From: Sandaracinus amylolyticus
GTDB taxonomy: Bacteria > Myxococcota_A > Polyangia > Polyangiales > Sandaracinaceae
Direction: 5' to 3'
DNA: 64,000 bases
Assembly: GCF_000737325.1 (NCBI RefSeq)
Contig: NZ_CP011125.1
Location: 1,860,001-1,924,000, forward strand
Shown one piece after another: positions 17,590 through 30,527 of the stretch (the first letter of the stretch is position 1; each line of letters opens with the position of its first letter). The translations under genes were made by a program, and so were the position numbers. The notes under the pieces were generated by a model that worked only from the letters and a program-made list of their open reading frames with translations, was not told where the DNA came from and did not search any database.

Positions 17590-19605
17590 TCAGGGCAGCG
17601 CGGCGATCGCGTCGCGCAGCGCGCTCAGTTGCGCGCGGCCGCGCTCGTCGAGCGTCGGGCTCGCGAGCGCGGCGTCGATCACGACGAGCGCTTCGCGTCC
17701 GTAGATCGACGTGACGAGCGCGCTCGCGCGCGCGCCGACGACGGGCGACGTCGAGAGCGCGACGAGGTTCTGCTGCATCAACGGATCGCCGCGCAGCGAC
17801 GCGTCGATGCGGTGCGCCTCTTCGTACCGCTCGAGCGCCTCCGCCATCCATCGAATGCGCACGTAGCCGTGCGCGAGCAGGACGATGGCGCGCGCATCGC
17901 TCGGATCCTGGCGGGCGTAGCTCGCGACGCGTCGCAGATCGATCGGCGCGGGCAGGGCCGGTGCGTCGAGGACGCGTGCGCGCAGCGCGGCGAGCTCGGT
18001 CGGGATCGGGCGCGTCCACGGATCTTCGATGACGTCGGCCGATGGCGCCTCGCTCGGCGCGTCGGCGATCGGCTCGCTCTCGTCGGCGACCGGCGCGGGC
18101 TCGGCGATCACCGGCTCGACCTCGTCGGCCGGCGCGACCTCCGCGACCACCGGGGCGGGCTCCTCCGCCACGAGCGCAGCGGCCTCGTCCGGTGCGATCG
18201 CCTCGAGCGCAGGATCGACCGGCGGTGCTTCGACGAGCGCGGCCGCTGCGAGATCGATCACGGGCGGCGGCTCCAGCGGCGGCACGTCGGTCGGCAGCTC
18301 GAGAGGCTCCGTCACCTCGGGCGCGGGTGCGGGCGGCGGTGCTTGGACGATCGCGTCGTCGTCGATCGCAGGCGAGGGCTCGAGCGCGGGCGCCTCCTCG
18401 ATCACCTCGGGCACGCTCGCAGGCGGCGCCCCGGCGGACCACGTCTCGCGCAGCATCTCGAGCGGATCGTGCTCCGCGCCCCACGGCGTCGCGCGCCACC
18501 CCGCGAGCGCGAGCCCTGCGAGCGACACGAGCGCGAGGAGCGCCCACAGCGGCGAGACCGATCGCCGGCGTCGTCGTCGCGGCGCTGGCGGGCGCACGCG
18601 CCCGAGATCCTTCGAGCCGAGCTCCTGCGTCGTCGCCTTCGTCGTCGGAGGCTTCTTCGCGCTCGGCTTCGCGCCCTTCGCGCGCGTCGCGATCGCGTCG
18701 GGGCCGAGCTTCGCGAGCGCGCGCGACAGCTCGGCCGCGCTCTCGGTGCGATCCACCGGCCTTCGTGAGAGCGCGCGCGACAGCGCCTCTTCGAGCTCCG
18801 GCGCGACGTCCACGTCACGCAGCACCTCGCCGAGCCGCGGCGGATCGGCGACGAGCCGCGCGCGCAGCATCTCGAGCGGCTCGCCCTCGAAGGGTCGACG
18901 CCCCGAGAGCATCTCGAAGATCAACACCGCCGATGCGTACACGTCGGCGCGGTGATCGACGGTGCCTCCCGCTTGCTCGGGCGCCATGTACGCCGGCGTC
19001 CCGAGCACGATGCCGTCCGACGAGACCATCGAGCTCGACGCCTGGTTCACGAACTTCGCGAACCCGAAGTCGAGCAGCTTCACGTGATCGACGTCGTCGG
19101 GCAGCGCCTGCAGGAACACGTTGCCCGGCTTCAGGTCGCGATGGATCACGCCGAGCCCGTGCGCGTACGAGAGCGCGCGCAGGATCTGCTGCGCGATGAC
19201 GAGCGCGCGTCGCAGCGGGAGCACGCGCTCCGCGTCGAGGAGGTCGCGCAGCGTGCGCCCCTCGAGCAGCTCCATGACGAGGTAGGGCGTGCCTTCCCAG
19301 ATCCCGTAGTCGTTCAGCGCGACGATGTTCGGGTGCGACATTGTCGCGAGCGTCTTCGCCTCGCGCTGGAAGCGCTTGCGCATGGTCGGGTCGTCCCCGA
19401 CACGCTCCTGCAGCACCTTCAGCGCGACGCGGCGCCCGAGCTCGACGTGCTCGGCGATCAGCACCGTGCCCATGCCGCCTTCGCCGAGCGGCGAGAGGAC
19501 GCGATAGCGGCCGTCGATGACGGCGCCGGTCACCACCTTCGTCGCGCGCGCGTCGGTGCGCGCGCCATCGTCGGCGGGAGGCTTGGGCTCACTGCGCTGC
19601 GCCAT
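17590..19605 (-). CDS. Transmembrane Ser/Thr protein kinase with a Pro/Glu-rich tail
   Basis: 671 residues. Kinase domain about 30-300: GEGGMGTVLIAEH, catalytic Lys in VALKVLQ, VIHRDLKPGNVFL, LLDFGFAK and APEQ, closest to the PknB type. An Arg-rich juxtamembrane region is followed by one helix (PLWALLALVSLAGLALAGW). The outer part has a long Ala/Pro/Glu-rich low-complexity stretch (about 390-545), then a folded, repeat-like alpha-helical C-terminus (LLAHGYVRIRWMAEALERYEEAHRI) resembling TPR. It presumably senses envelope signals. It lies 78 bp downstream of no coupled gene; the flavoprotein gene ends at 19684. Confidence 0.92.
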   Translation of the reverse strand: MAQRSEPKPPADDGARTDARATKVVTGAVIDGRYRVLSPLGEGGMGTVLIAEHVELGRRVALKVLQERVGDDPTMRKRFQREAKTLATMSHPNIVALNDYGIWEGTPYLVMELLEGRTLRDLLDAERVLPLRRALVIAQQILRALSYAHGLGVIHRDLKPGNVFLQALPDDVDHVKLLDFGFAKFVNQASSSMVSSDGIVLGTPAYMAPEQAGGTVDHRADVYASAVLIFEMLSGRRPFEGEPLEMLRARLVADPPRLGEVLRDVDVAPELEEALSRALSRRPVDRTESAAELSRALAKLGPDAIATRAKGAKPSAKKPPTTKATTQELGSKDLGRVRPPAPRRRRRRSVSPLWALLALVSLAGLALAGWRATPWGAEHDPLEMLRETWSAGAPPASVPEVIEEAPALEPSPAIDDDAIVQAPPPAPAPEVTEPLELPTDVPPLEPPPVIDLAAAALVEAPPVDPALEAIAPDEAAALVAEEPAPVVAEVAPADEVEPVIAEPAPVADESEPIADAPSEAPSADVIEDPWTRPIPTELAALRARVLDAPALPAPIDLRRVASYARQDPSDARAIVLLAHGYVRIRWMAEALERYEEAHRIDASLRGDPLMQQNLVALSTSPVVGARASALVTSIYGREALVVIDAALASPTLDERGRAQLSALRDAIAALP

Positions 19606-19683
19606 CGGGCCTCGGTCGGCGACGATGGTACCCGGACGCGCTGCGCACGACGAGCGTGCTCGGCATCGAGCGGCGGAGCGGGC

Positions 19684-21840
<2,157 letters not shown>

Positions 21841-21982
21841 TCACGTGCTGCGCGAGATGCGGCGAACGACACGTCGGCTGCGCGGGTGGGGCTGGTCACC
21901 CCGCTCTGCCGCGGCGAGCGCGCGCGGTGGACCGTCGACCGAGGAGCTTGCCGGGGCCGGGCGCGACTCCACGTGACGGTCC

Positions 21983-23215
21983 ATGAGAGACACGCAGAGG
22001 GTCGGAGAGCCGCGGAAGAAAGGACCTCCGAGCGGAGCCGGCGAGCGCGCGATCCGGCCGTTCCGAGTGAGCGTCCCGGACGCGGAGCTCACGGAGCTGA
22101 AGCGGCGCATCGACGCGACGAGATGGCCCGAGCGGGAGACCGTCTCGGATGCGTCCCAAGGCGTGCAGCTCGCGACGATCCAGAAGCTCGCGCGGTATTG
22201 GGCGACCGATTACGACTGGCGCAAGTGCGAGTCGAAGCTGAACGCACTGCCGCAATTCATCACCGAGATCGACGGCCTCGACATCCACTTCATCCACGTG
22301 CGCTCGAAGCACGAGAACGCGCTCCCGATCATCGTCACGCACGGCTGGCCGGGATCGATCGTCGAGCAGCTGAAGATCATCGATCCGCTCACGAATCCGA
22401 CCGCTCATGGCGGGAGTGCGGCGGACGCGTTCGACGTCGTGATTCCGTCGATGCCGGGATATGGGTTCTCGGGCAAGCCGACCACCACTGGATGGGATCC
22501 GGCGCACATCGCGCGCGCGTGGGTCGTGCTGATGAAGCGCCTCGGGTATACGCGCTTCGTGGCGCAAGGCGGCGACTGGGGCGCGCTCGTGACCGACATG
22601 ATGGGTGAGCAAGCCGCGCCCGAGCTCCTCGCGATCCACACCAACATGCCCGGCGCGGTCCCGCCCGAGATCGCGAAGGCGCTGAAGGACGGCGCGCCGC
22701 CTCCGTCGAGCCTCGCGGCCGACGAGCGGCGCGCGTACGAGCAGCTCGCCTTCTTCTACACGCAGATCGGCTACGCGATCCTGATGGGGACGCGCCCGCA
22801 GACCCTGACTGCCCTGGCGGACTCTCCCGTGGGTCTCGCGGCGTTCATGATCGATCACGACGCGCGCAGCTACGAGCTGATCGCACGCGCGTTCGACGGA
22901 CGGCCCGGAGGGCTCTCGCGCGACGACGTGCTCGACAACGTCACGTTGTTCTGGCTGACGAACACCGCGATCTCGGCGGCGCGTCTGTACTGGGAGAACG
23001 AGCTCGCGTTCTTCGACGCGAAGAAGGTCTCGATCCCCACCGCCGTGAGCGCGTTTCCCGACGAGCTCTTCCAAGCGCCGAGGAGCTGGGCGGAGCGCGC
23101 GTATCCCAAGCTGATCCACTACAACCGGCTCGACGAAGGCGGGCACTTCGCAGCGTGGGAGCAGCCCCAGGCGCTCACGCGGGAGCTGCGCACCGCGTTC
23201 CGGTCGCTTCGCTGA
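21983..23215 (+). CDS. Epoxide hydrolase (microsomal type, alpha/beta hydrolase)
   Basis: 410 residues. The EHN N-terminal domain (about 25-130) begins IRPFRVSVPDAELTELKRRI. Oxyanion-hole HGWPGS is at 120-125, nucleophile Asp198 in GGDWG, and base His388 in GGHFAAWE. The acid residue is probably in the region before that. It opens epoxides to diols and may detoxify or process secondary metabolites. The gene is divergent from the VOC/flavoprotein pair, with 272 bp between the starts (21711-21982); no clear promoter or operator was seen there. A hairpin follows the stop. Confidence 0.92.
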   Translation: MRDTQRVGEPRKKGPPSGAGERAIRPFRVSVPDAELTELKRRIDATRWPERETVSDASQGVQLATIQKLARYWATDYDWRKCESKLNALPQFITEIDGLDIHFIHVRSKHENALPIIVTHGWPGSIVEQLKIIDPLTNPTAHGGSAADAFDVVIPSMPGYGFSGKPTTTGWDPAHIARAWVVLMKRLGYTRFVAQGGDWGALVTDMMGEQAAPELLAIHTNMPGAVPPEIAKALKDGAPPPSSLAADERRAYEQLAFFYTQIGYAILMGTRPQTLTALADSPVGLAAFMIDHDARSYELIARAFDGRPGGLSRDDVLDNVTLFWLTNTAISAARLYWENELAFFDAKKVSIPTAVSAFPDELFQAPRSWAERAYPKLIHYNRLDEGGHFAAWEQPQALTRELRTAFRSLR

Positions 23216-23232
23216 AAGGCCACGAGCGCGCG

Positions 23233-23255
23233 CGGGGCGTTCGAGCCACGCCCCG
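23233..23255 (+). terminator. Hairpin between convergent genes
   Basis: CGGGGCGT (23233-23240), 7-nt loop, ACGCCCCG (23248-23255): a perfect 8-bp stem 17 nt after the epoxide hydrolase stop. No T-tract follows on either strand, so termination strength is uncertain. Confidence 0.45.
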
Positions 23256-23392
23256 GCGCGCCGGCCACCTGCGCGCGAACTCGGAGTGTTACGCAGTGAT
23301 GTCGTCGGCAGCGCGGAGCATGCCGCTGCGTGCTCCTGCTGGTGCGCGCGCCGCGCGGTGATCGCCGGCGTGCGCGGCCGTGCGGCGCGCGA

Positions 23393-24391
23393 TCAGGCGG
23401 GCGCGCCGAACGAGCGCCGGTGCGCGCGCGGGCTCGTGCCGACGAGGCGAGCGAAGGTCTCGCGCAGCACGGTCGCGCTTCCGAACCCGGCTTCGGCCGC
23501 GACGCGATCGATCGACCAATCCGTCGTCTCGAGCAGGCGCTGCGCGCGACGCACGCGGGCTCGTGCGACCCACGTGGCCGGCGTGGTCCCGAGCTCCTTC
23601 CGGAAGCGACGAGAGAAGTTGCGCTCGCTCATCGCCGCTCTCCGCGCGAGCACGCACACCGACAGATCGCGCGTGAGGTGCTGCTCGACCCACGCGAGCA
23701 GCGCGGCGAACGGCCACTCCCGCGGCGCGGGCGGGTGCGCGATGAACTGCGCTTGTCCGCCCGCACGCTCGAGCGGCATCACGCACGCGCGCGCGGTCTC
23801 CGCAGCGGCCTCGGCGCCGAGGTCGCGGCGAACGAGGTGGAGGCACAGATCGAACGCCGCCGCGGCCCCCGCCGACGTGAGCACCGTGCCCACGTCGACG
23901 TAGAGCACGCGCGGATCGACCCGCACGCTCGGATGCCGTCGCGCGAGCTCGTCCGCGGCCAGCCAGTGCGTCGTCGCAGCGCGACCATCGAGCGCGCCCG
24001 TCGCGGCGAGGACGAACGCGCCGGTGCAGATCGAGGCGACGCGCACGCCGCGCTTCGCCGCGGCGCCGATCGCGCGCAGCGTGGCATCGGGCACGCGACG
24101 TTCGAGGCGATCGAGCCCGGGCACGACGACCACGTCGGCGCGACGCAGCGCCGTGAGCCGGTGGGGCACCTCGAGCGTCAGGTGCTCGGCATGGACCCTC
24201 CGCGTCTCCGCGCAGACGCGCACGTCGTACGCGGGCGTGCCGCTGCGGTCGCGCGCTCGCCCGAACACCTCGCACGGGATCGCGAGGTCACCGAGGACGA
24301 CACCGTCGAACACGACGACCACGACGCGACGCCCGATCGGGCGCGTGCGGCGCGATGGCGTGAATCCGTCGAACGATGTCTTTCCGGACAT
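23393..24391 (-). CDS. GlxA-family transcriptional regulator (DJ-1/PfpI plus AraC HTH)
   Basis: 332 residues. The N-terminal DJ-1/PfpI-like domain (about 20-190) has VVVVVFDGVVLGDLAIPCEVFG, ADVVVVPGLD and SICTGAFVLAATGALDGR, with Cys at the nucleophile-elbow position. The AraC-type double HTH (about 225-325) has LLAWVEQHL, LARRAAMSERNFSRRFRKELG and VARARVRRAQRLLE. It probably regulates the divergent DUF6010 gene, whose ATG is 34 bp away. The 16-bp element at 24370-24385 lies inside the first codons, so the real start may be a later GTG at 24322 (VVVFDG); only the 5' end is uncertain. Confidence 0.9.
   Translation of the reverse strand: MSGKTSFDGFTPSRRTRPIGRRVVVVVFDGVVLGDLAIPCEVFGRARDRSGTPAYDVRVCAETRRVHAEHLTLEVPHRLTALRRADVVVVPGLDRLERRVPDATLRAIGAAAKRGVRVASICTGAFVLAATGALDGRAATTHWLAADELARRHPSVRVDPRVLYVDVGTVLTSAGAAAAFDLCLHLVRRDLGAEAAAETARACVMPLERAGGQAQFIAHPPAPREWPFAALLAWVEQHLTRDLSVCVLARRAAMSERNFSRRFRKELGTTPATWVARARVRRAQRLLETTDWSIDRVAAEAGFGSATVLRETFARLVGTSPRAHRRSFGAPA
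24370..24385. promoter_or_regulatory. Shared GlxA-pair element, copy 1
   Basis: CGAACGATGTCTTTCC differs at one base from CGAACGATGTCGTTCC at 61101-61116, which lies beside the other GlxA-family regulator. The core is a near-palindrome, GAACGA-TG-TCTTTC. It ends 40 nt before the DUF6010 ATG. Confidence 0.45.
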
Positions 24392-24425
24392 GGCCCGAAT
24401 CTACGCGCGCTCGTAGCGTCCGACC

Positions 24426-24842
24426 ATGCACCGGCCCTTTCCATCCGATGCGCTCGACTACGTCGGCCCGGCGATCGGCGCGCTCGTGTTCGTGCTCGTG
24501 ATGTCGCGCGTCCGCGAGCCGGCGCGCCGCGAATTCAACGCGGTGCTCGTGGGCGGGGCGATGGGCGTGTACCTGAGCGGCGGGCTCGGGGTCTGGGAGC
24601 TGCCGTTCGCCGCGATCGGCAGCGTCGTCGCGTATCGCGGTCTGCGCTCCCATCGTGCGATCGCCGTCGCGTGGTGGATGCACTCGGCGTGGGACCTCGT
24701 GCATCACCTCTACGGCAACCCGATCTGGCCGTTCATGGAGACCTCGTCGTTCGGCTGCCTGATCTTCGACGCGATCATCGGGCTCTGGTTCTTCGCGGGC
24801 GCGCCGTCGCTTCCGCGGATCACGAGCACTCGGGCCGCGTGA
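24426..24842 (+). CDS. DUF6010-family integral membrane protein
   Basis: 138 residues, four likely transmembrane helices (VGPAIGALVFVLVMS, FNAVLVGGAMGVYLSGGLG, PFAAIGSVVAYRGL and FDAIIGLWFFAG) and a conserved WWMHSAWDLVHHLYGNP loop rich in His and Trp. This matches the uncharacterised DUF6010 family as I remember it. It is divergent from a GlxA-type regulator with 34 bp between starts, so it is the probable target gene. Its last 23 bp overlap the convergent VWA lipoprotein gene. Confidence 0.8.
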   Translation: MHRPFPSDALDYVGPAIGALVFVLVMSRVREPARREFNAVLVGGAMGVYLSGGLGVWELPFAAIGSVVAYRGLRSHRAIAVAWWMHSAWDLVHHLYGNPIWPFMETSSFGCLIFDAIIGLWFFAGAPSLPRITSTRAA

Positions 24843-25992
24843 GCGCGGCGGCGAGCGTGTCGACCATCGCGTCGAGCGTGCCGTCGTAGCTCTCCTGGCA
24901 GATCGAGCCGACCATCGCGCCGGCGCCACGCGCCTCGAGCGCGCGCGCGGTCTCCACGATGCGGCGCGGCGCGAACGACAAGCCGCGCCCCGGCACGTTG
25001 CACGACGGCCGCAGTCGCGTCGGTATCGACGGATCGACGATCTCCTGCATGTCGGGGTGACCGAGGATCACGTCGTAGTCGGGGCGCGCGGGGTCCGGCG
25101 TCGCGGCGACGGGGATCCCCGCGAGCACGCCGAGCACGACGCGGCTGGGATCGCGACGCAGCCCGAGGAGCCCGGCGCGCCCGTCCTCGCCCGCGGCGTA
25201 GCGCGCGACGCGATGGGGCACGTCGGGGAACGAGAAGCAGCGGAGGTTGAGATCGACGCTGGAGAAGCGCGCGTCGCTCGGATCGAAGATGCCGGGGTCC
25301 GTCGTCGAGCAGTCCTCTTCGTCGGTGACGACGAGCACGGCGAGCACCGAGTTCTCGCGGAGGAAGCCGGCGTTCCGTCCGTCGCCGTGGCCGCGCGTGC
25401 CGCGATGGAAGAGCGGCGGCGTGTATCCGTCGATCATCCCGGGCTGCGGCGCGGCGGGGGAGAGCGCTTTCAGCGCGGCCTCGAGAGGCTGCTCGAAGCC
25501 GCACCCGCCAGTGGCGTTGAGCACGCACGAGACGTCGAACGCGAAGCTCGATGCGTCACCGCCCGCGTGGTGCTCGAAGACCGCGGGATAGCTCGGCAGA
25601 CATCCCGTGATCGCCGTGCGTCCGCGCGTGATCATCACGCCGTCGTCGCCCGCTTCGGCGCCGAAGAGGCCACCATCGCAGGTGGGGACGTCGTGACCGC
25701 CGACGCCCATGTCGGTCGTCACGATCGCGACGTGCAGCGACGTCACGGGATCGAAGTCGCGCGCTCCGTCGTCGTCGCGATCGCCGGTCGAGAGCGCCTG
25801 CACGAAGCGCGGGAGCGCTTCGGACAGGCTCGCCTGCTCCTCGCCCAACGAGCCCGAGTTGTCGATGACGATCAGCAGATCGAGCTCGTCGGTGTCGGCG
25901 CACGGCGTGGGCATCGGCGCGTCGTCGGGCACGTGCGCCTCGGCGCACGCGGCGAGCGCGAGCGCGATCGTCGCAATCTCGATCCTCGGCAT
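24820..25992 (-). CDS. VWA-domain lipoprotein
   Basis: 390 residues; lipobox LALAAC (Cys16). A von Willebrand A-like domain opens with LDLLIVIDNSGSLGEEQ (MIDAS-type Asp44-x-Ser46-x-Ser48) and continues HVAIVTTDMGVGG and VLAVLVVTDEEDC. Several Cys pairs suggest disulfides. Similar lipoproteins are common in myxobacterial genomes and are thought to act on the cell surface in adhesion; no direct role can be read. The stop lies inside the 3' end of the DUF6010 gene (23-bp convergent overlap). Confidence 0.85.
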   Translation of the reverse strand: MPRIEIATIALALAACAEAHVPDDAPMPTPCADTDELDLLIVIDNSGSLGEEQASLSEALPRFVQALSTGDRDDDGARDFDPVTSLHVAIVTTDMGVGGHDVPTCDGGLFGAEAGDDGVMITRGRTAITGCLPSYPAVFEHHAGGDASSFAFDVSCVLNATGGCGFEQPLEAALKALSPAAPQPGMIDGYTPPLFHRGTRGHGDGRNAGFLRENSVLAVLVVTDEEDCSTTDPGIFDPSDARFSSVDLNLRCFSFPDVPHRVARYAAGEDGRAGLLGLRRDPSRVVLGVLAGIPVAATPDPARPDYDVILGHPDMQEIVDPSIPTRLRPSCNVPGRGLSFAPRRIVETARALEARGAGAMVGSICQESYDGTLDAMVDTLAAALTRPECS

Positions 25993-26124
25993 CGATCACC
26001 ACGCGAGAGCGAGAGTCGTGCCTCGCGAGAAACGTCGCGCGCTCGCGCGGTCGCCCGCCAACTGCGTTGGCGTCGCTGCGTGCATCGGCGCTCGTCGGCT
26101 CGCACCGACGAGCGCCGCCAGGGC

Positions 26125-28455
<2,331 letters not shown>

Positions 28456-28590
28456 GTGGGGGCGGGAGTCTAAGACCATGGCGACACGCTGACGACGCGC
28501 GTCGCGTGCTCGACGACGACGGCGCCAATCGCGACGCCGACGCGCGACCGCTGAGGGATGCGCGCGCACATCGTCGGAGATCGCGAGCGC

Positions 28591-28612
28591 CCCGCGTGAC
28601 GCGTGTATCACG
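28591..28612. promoter_or_regulatory. Inverted repeat, possible operator
   Basis: CGCGTGA (28591-28597), 8-nt spacer, TCACGCG (28606-28612): perfect 7-bp arms, 22 bp overall, 155 bp before the haem/copper lipoprotein start. Confidence 0.4.
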
Positions 28613-28622
28613 CGGTAACTAC

Positions 28623-28636
28623 TCATGAATTCGTGA
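28623..28636. promoter_or_regulatory. Near-perfect 14-bp palindrome
   Basis: TCATGAATTCGTGA, one mismatch from perfect symmetry, 10 bp after the previous repeat. Its AT-rich centre stands out locally. It could be an operator or part of a promoter. Confidence 0.35.
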
Positions 28637-28767
28637 TGTGGAGGGCCGGCCGCGCAGCGCTGCGTGTCACCACTCGCGGCGCCTTTGTGGCGTGCGTCGG
28701 CTCACGTACCGTCCGCTCCCATCTCGACGCGGAGGGGGCCCGCGTCTCGGGCGCTTGGAGGTGGAGC

Positions 28768-30063
28768 ATGGGATGGGCGAAGCGCGCGGCGAGCCTCTCG
28801 TGGGGCTCGCTCGGGGTGTTGGCTGCGTGTGATGGAGCGACGGAGGACGTCGCTCCGACCTTCTACGGCGAGATCGCACCGCTGCTCGCGGAGCACTGTC
28901 AGACCTGTCATCAGCCGGGCGGCATCGGGCCCTTCCCGCTGATCACCTACGACGAGGTGAGCGCGCGCGGGCCGCTGATCGCGGCGTCGATCGCGAGCCG
29001 ATCGATGCCGCCCTTCCTGCCCGACAACAGCGGCGACTGCGCGACCTACCACGACGCGATGTGGCTCGAGGACGCCGACATCGCGCTCTTCCAGCGCTGG
29101 GTCGACGCCGGACATCCGATGGGCGATGCGTCGCGCGGCCTGCCGGAGATCGCGCCGCCGCCCGCGCTCGAAGGCGTGACGCACCAAGCGCGCATGCCCG
29201 AGGCGTACGAGCCGCCGTCGGAGCTGCTCGACGACTATCGCTGCTTCCTCTTCGACGACGACGTCGAGGGCGACGTGCCGCGCTACGTGACCGACTACGA
29301 GGTCGTGCCCGGAGAGCCGCGCGTCGTGCACCACGTCGTCGTGTTCCAGCCGCAGAACGACGCGGCGGTGGACGCGGCGCGCGCGCTCGACGACGGCGCC
29401 GAGGGGCTCGGCTATCCGTGCCTCGGCGGGCCCGGCGAGAGCGTGCGCGCGAGCATGCTGATGAACTGGGCGCCGGGCACGGGACCGGTGCACCACCCCG
29501 AGGGCACCGGCGTCGCGGTCGATCCGGCGCGCCCGCTGCTCGTGCAGGTCCACTACCACTACGCGAACGGCGCGCTGCCCGATCGCACGACGATCCGGAT
29601 GCGCACCGCGACCGAGGTCGAGCACCCGATGCGCCCGTGGTTCTTCACCGACGCGGCGCTGAACCTCCCGCCGCGCCAGCAGGAGATCGAGAAGTCGGTC
29701 CGCATGCGCGCGGGCACGTACTCGACGATCTTCTCGAGCGTCGCGGGCACGACGCCGCTCTTCGAAGGCGGCCGTCCGCTGCGGATCATGGGCGTGCGCG
29801 CGCACATGCACGGGCTCGGGCGGCGCATGCACATCGAGCGATCGGGGAGCGAGGGCACCGCGTGCCTCGTCGACATCCCCGACTATCGGTTCGGATGGCA
29901 GCGCAGCTACTTCCTCGAGCGGCCGGTGACGCTCTCGCCGGACGACGAGCTGCACGTGACGTGCACGTACTCGACGATGGAGCGCGACGAGGCGACGACG
30001 TGGGGCGAGGGCACGCTCGACGAGATGTGCCTCGCGACGTTCTACACGATCGAAGCGGACTGA
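28768..30063 (+). CDS. Haem-c and PHM-like copper monooxygenase-type lipoprotein
   Basis: 431 residues; lipobox VLAAC (Cys21). A single haem-c motif CQTCH (44-48) is followed by PGGIGPFPLITYDEV and an axial-Met candidate in SMPPF (Met80). The following domain resembles the two-Cu ascorbate-dependent monooxygenases (PHM/DBM fold): paired His188-His189 in VVHHVVVFQP, His262-x-His264 in VHYHY, and a His/Met cluster at 346-354 (HMHGLGRRM). It may be an oxidase or monooxygenase on the cell surface or periplasm. The start is set by GGAGGTGGAG. The small Cys-rich gene and efflux set follow in the same direction. Confidence 0.82.
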   Translation: MGWAKRAASLSWGSLGVLAACDGATEDVAPTFYGEIAPLLAEHCQTCHQPGGIGPFPLITYDEVSARGPLIAASIASRSMPPFLPDNSGDCATYHDAMWLEDADIALFQRWVDAGHPMGDASRGLPEIAPPPALEGVTHQARMPEAYEPPSELLDDYRCFLFDDDVEGDVPRYVTDYEVVPGEPRVVHHVVVFQPQNDAAVDAARALDDGAEGLGYPCLGGPGESVRASMLMNWAPGTGPVHHPEGTGVAVDPARPLLVQVHYHYANGALPDRTTIRMRTATEVEHPMRPWFFTDAALNLPPRQQEIEKSVRMRAGTYSTIFSSVAGTTPLFEGGRPLRIMGVRAHMHGLGRRMHIERSGSEGTACLVDIPDYRFGWQRSYFLERPVTLSPDDELHVTCTYSTMERDEATTWGEGTLDEMCLATFYTIEAD

Positions 30064-30105
30064 CGGTGGCACGCGCGGCGCTCCGTCGACTAAGCTCGCG
30101 ACGGA

Positions 30106-30414
30106 GTGCGAGCCCTCGTCGCGGCGCTGCTGTTCGTCGTGCTGTCACTGCAGGTGACCGGCCTGCTCGCGATCGTCGCCGCGCCGGAGTGCGCGTGCGA
30201 CGACGCGGGCTGCGACGACGAAGACGAGTGCCCGCCGCTCTGCGGTGACACCGACCGCTGCGGTGGGTGCTACCGCCCGATCGCGGTCGTCACCGCGCCG
30301 CTGATCGCCGGGGCGACGCTGCCCGTCGAGCGCGACTCGACGTTCGGGGTCGCCGTCGAGCGAAGGCCGCTGGAGCCCGATCCGCGCGGGCTCCTCCGCA
30401 TCCCGAGATCCTGA
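30106..30414 (+). CDS. Small exported Cys/Asp-rich protein
   Basis: 102 residues. A hydrophobic N-terminal segment (LVAALLFVVLSLQVTGLLAIVAA) is a signal peptide or anchor. Immediately after it come seven Cys (29, 31, 36, 42, 46, 52 and 55) mixed with about nine Asp/Glu. The remainder is plain. The GTG start at 30106 lies just after the haem/copper gene. I do not recognise a family; the Cys cluster next to a heavy-metal efflux operon suggests periplasmic metal binding, but that is inference. Disulfide formation is an alternative. Confidence 0.65.
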   Translation: MRALVAALLFVVLSLQVTGLLAIVAAPECACDDAGCDDEDECPPLCGDTDRCGGCYRPIAVVTAPLIAGATLPVERDSTFGVAVERRPLEPDPRGLLRIPRS

Positions 30415-30527
30415 GCGTTCCGTCGATGCACCGCCGCGTCCGTGCGGCGGTGCGTGATGGCGCTCGAGCGCGCGATCGCGCGTGCGTCGAGCGTCGCTCG
30501 TACGGTCTCGCTCGCTCGGGGTGTGTC

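Larger units (their letters stand above)
28456..28767. other. Divergent intergenic region, 312 bp
   Basis: The region lies between glnS (leftward) and the haem/copper lipoprotein gene (rightward). It contains two operator-like inverted repeats, listed separately, nearer the rightward gene. No small gene was supported, although the rightward frame is open from 28603 with unlike, Arg-rich residues. The rightward RBS is GGAGGTGGAG just before 28768. Confidence 0.5.

Noticed and set aside
28603-28767. Longer haem/copper lipoprotein starting at 28603
   Set aside because: The extra residues are Arg-rich and not signal-like, while the ATG at 28768 has GGAGGTGGAG and starts a lipoprotein signal.
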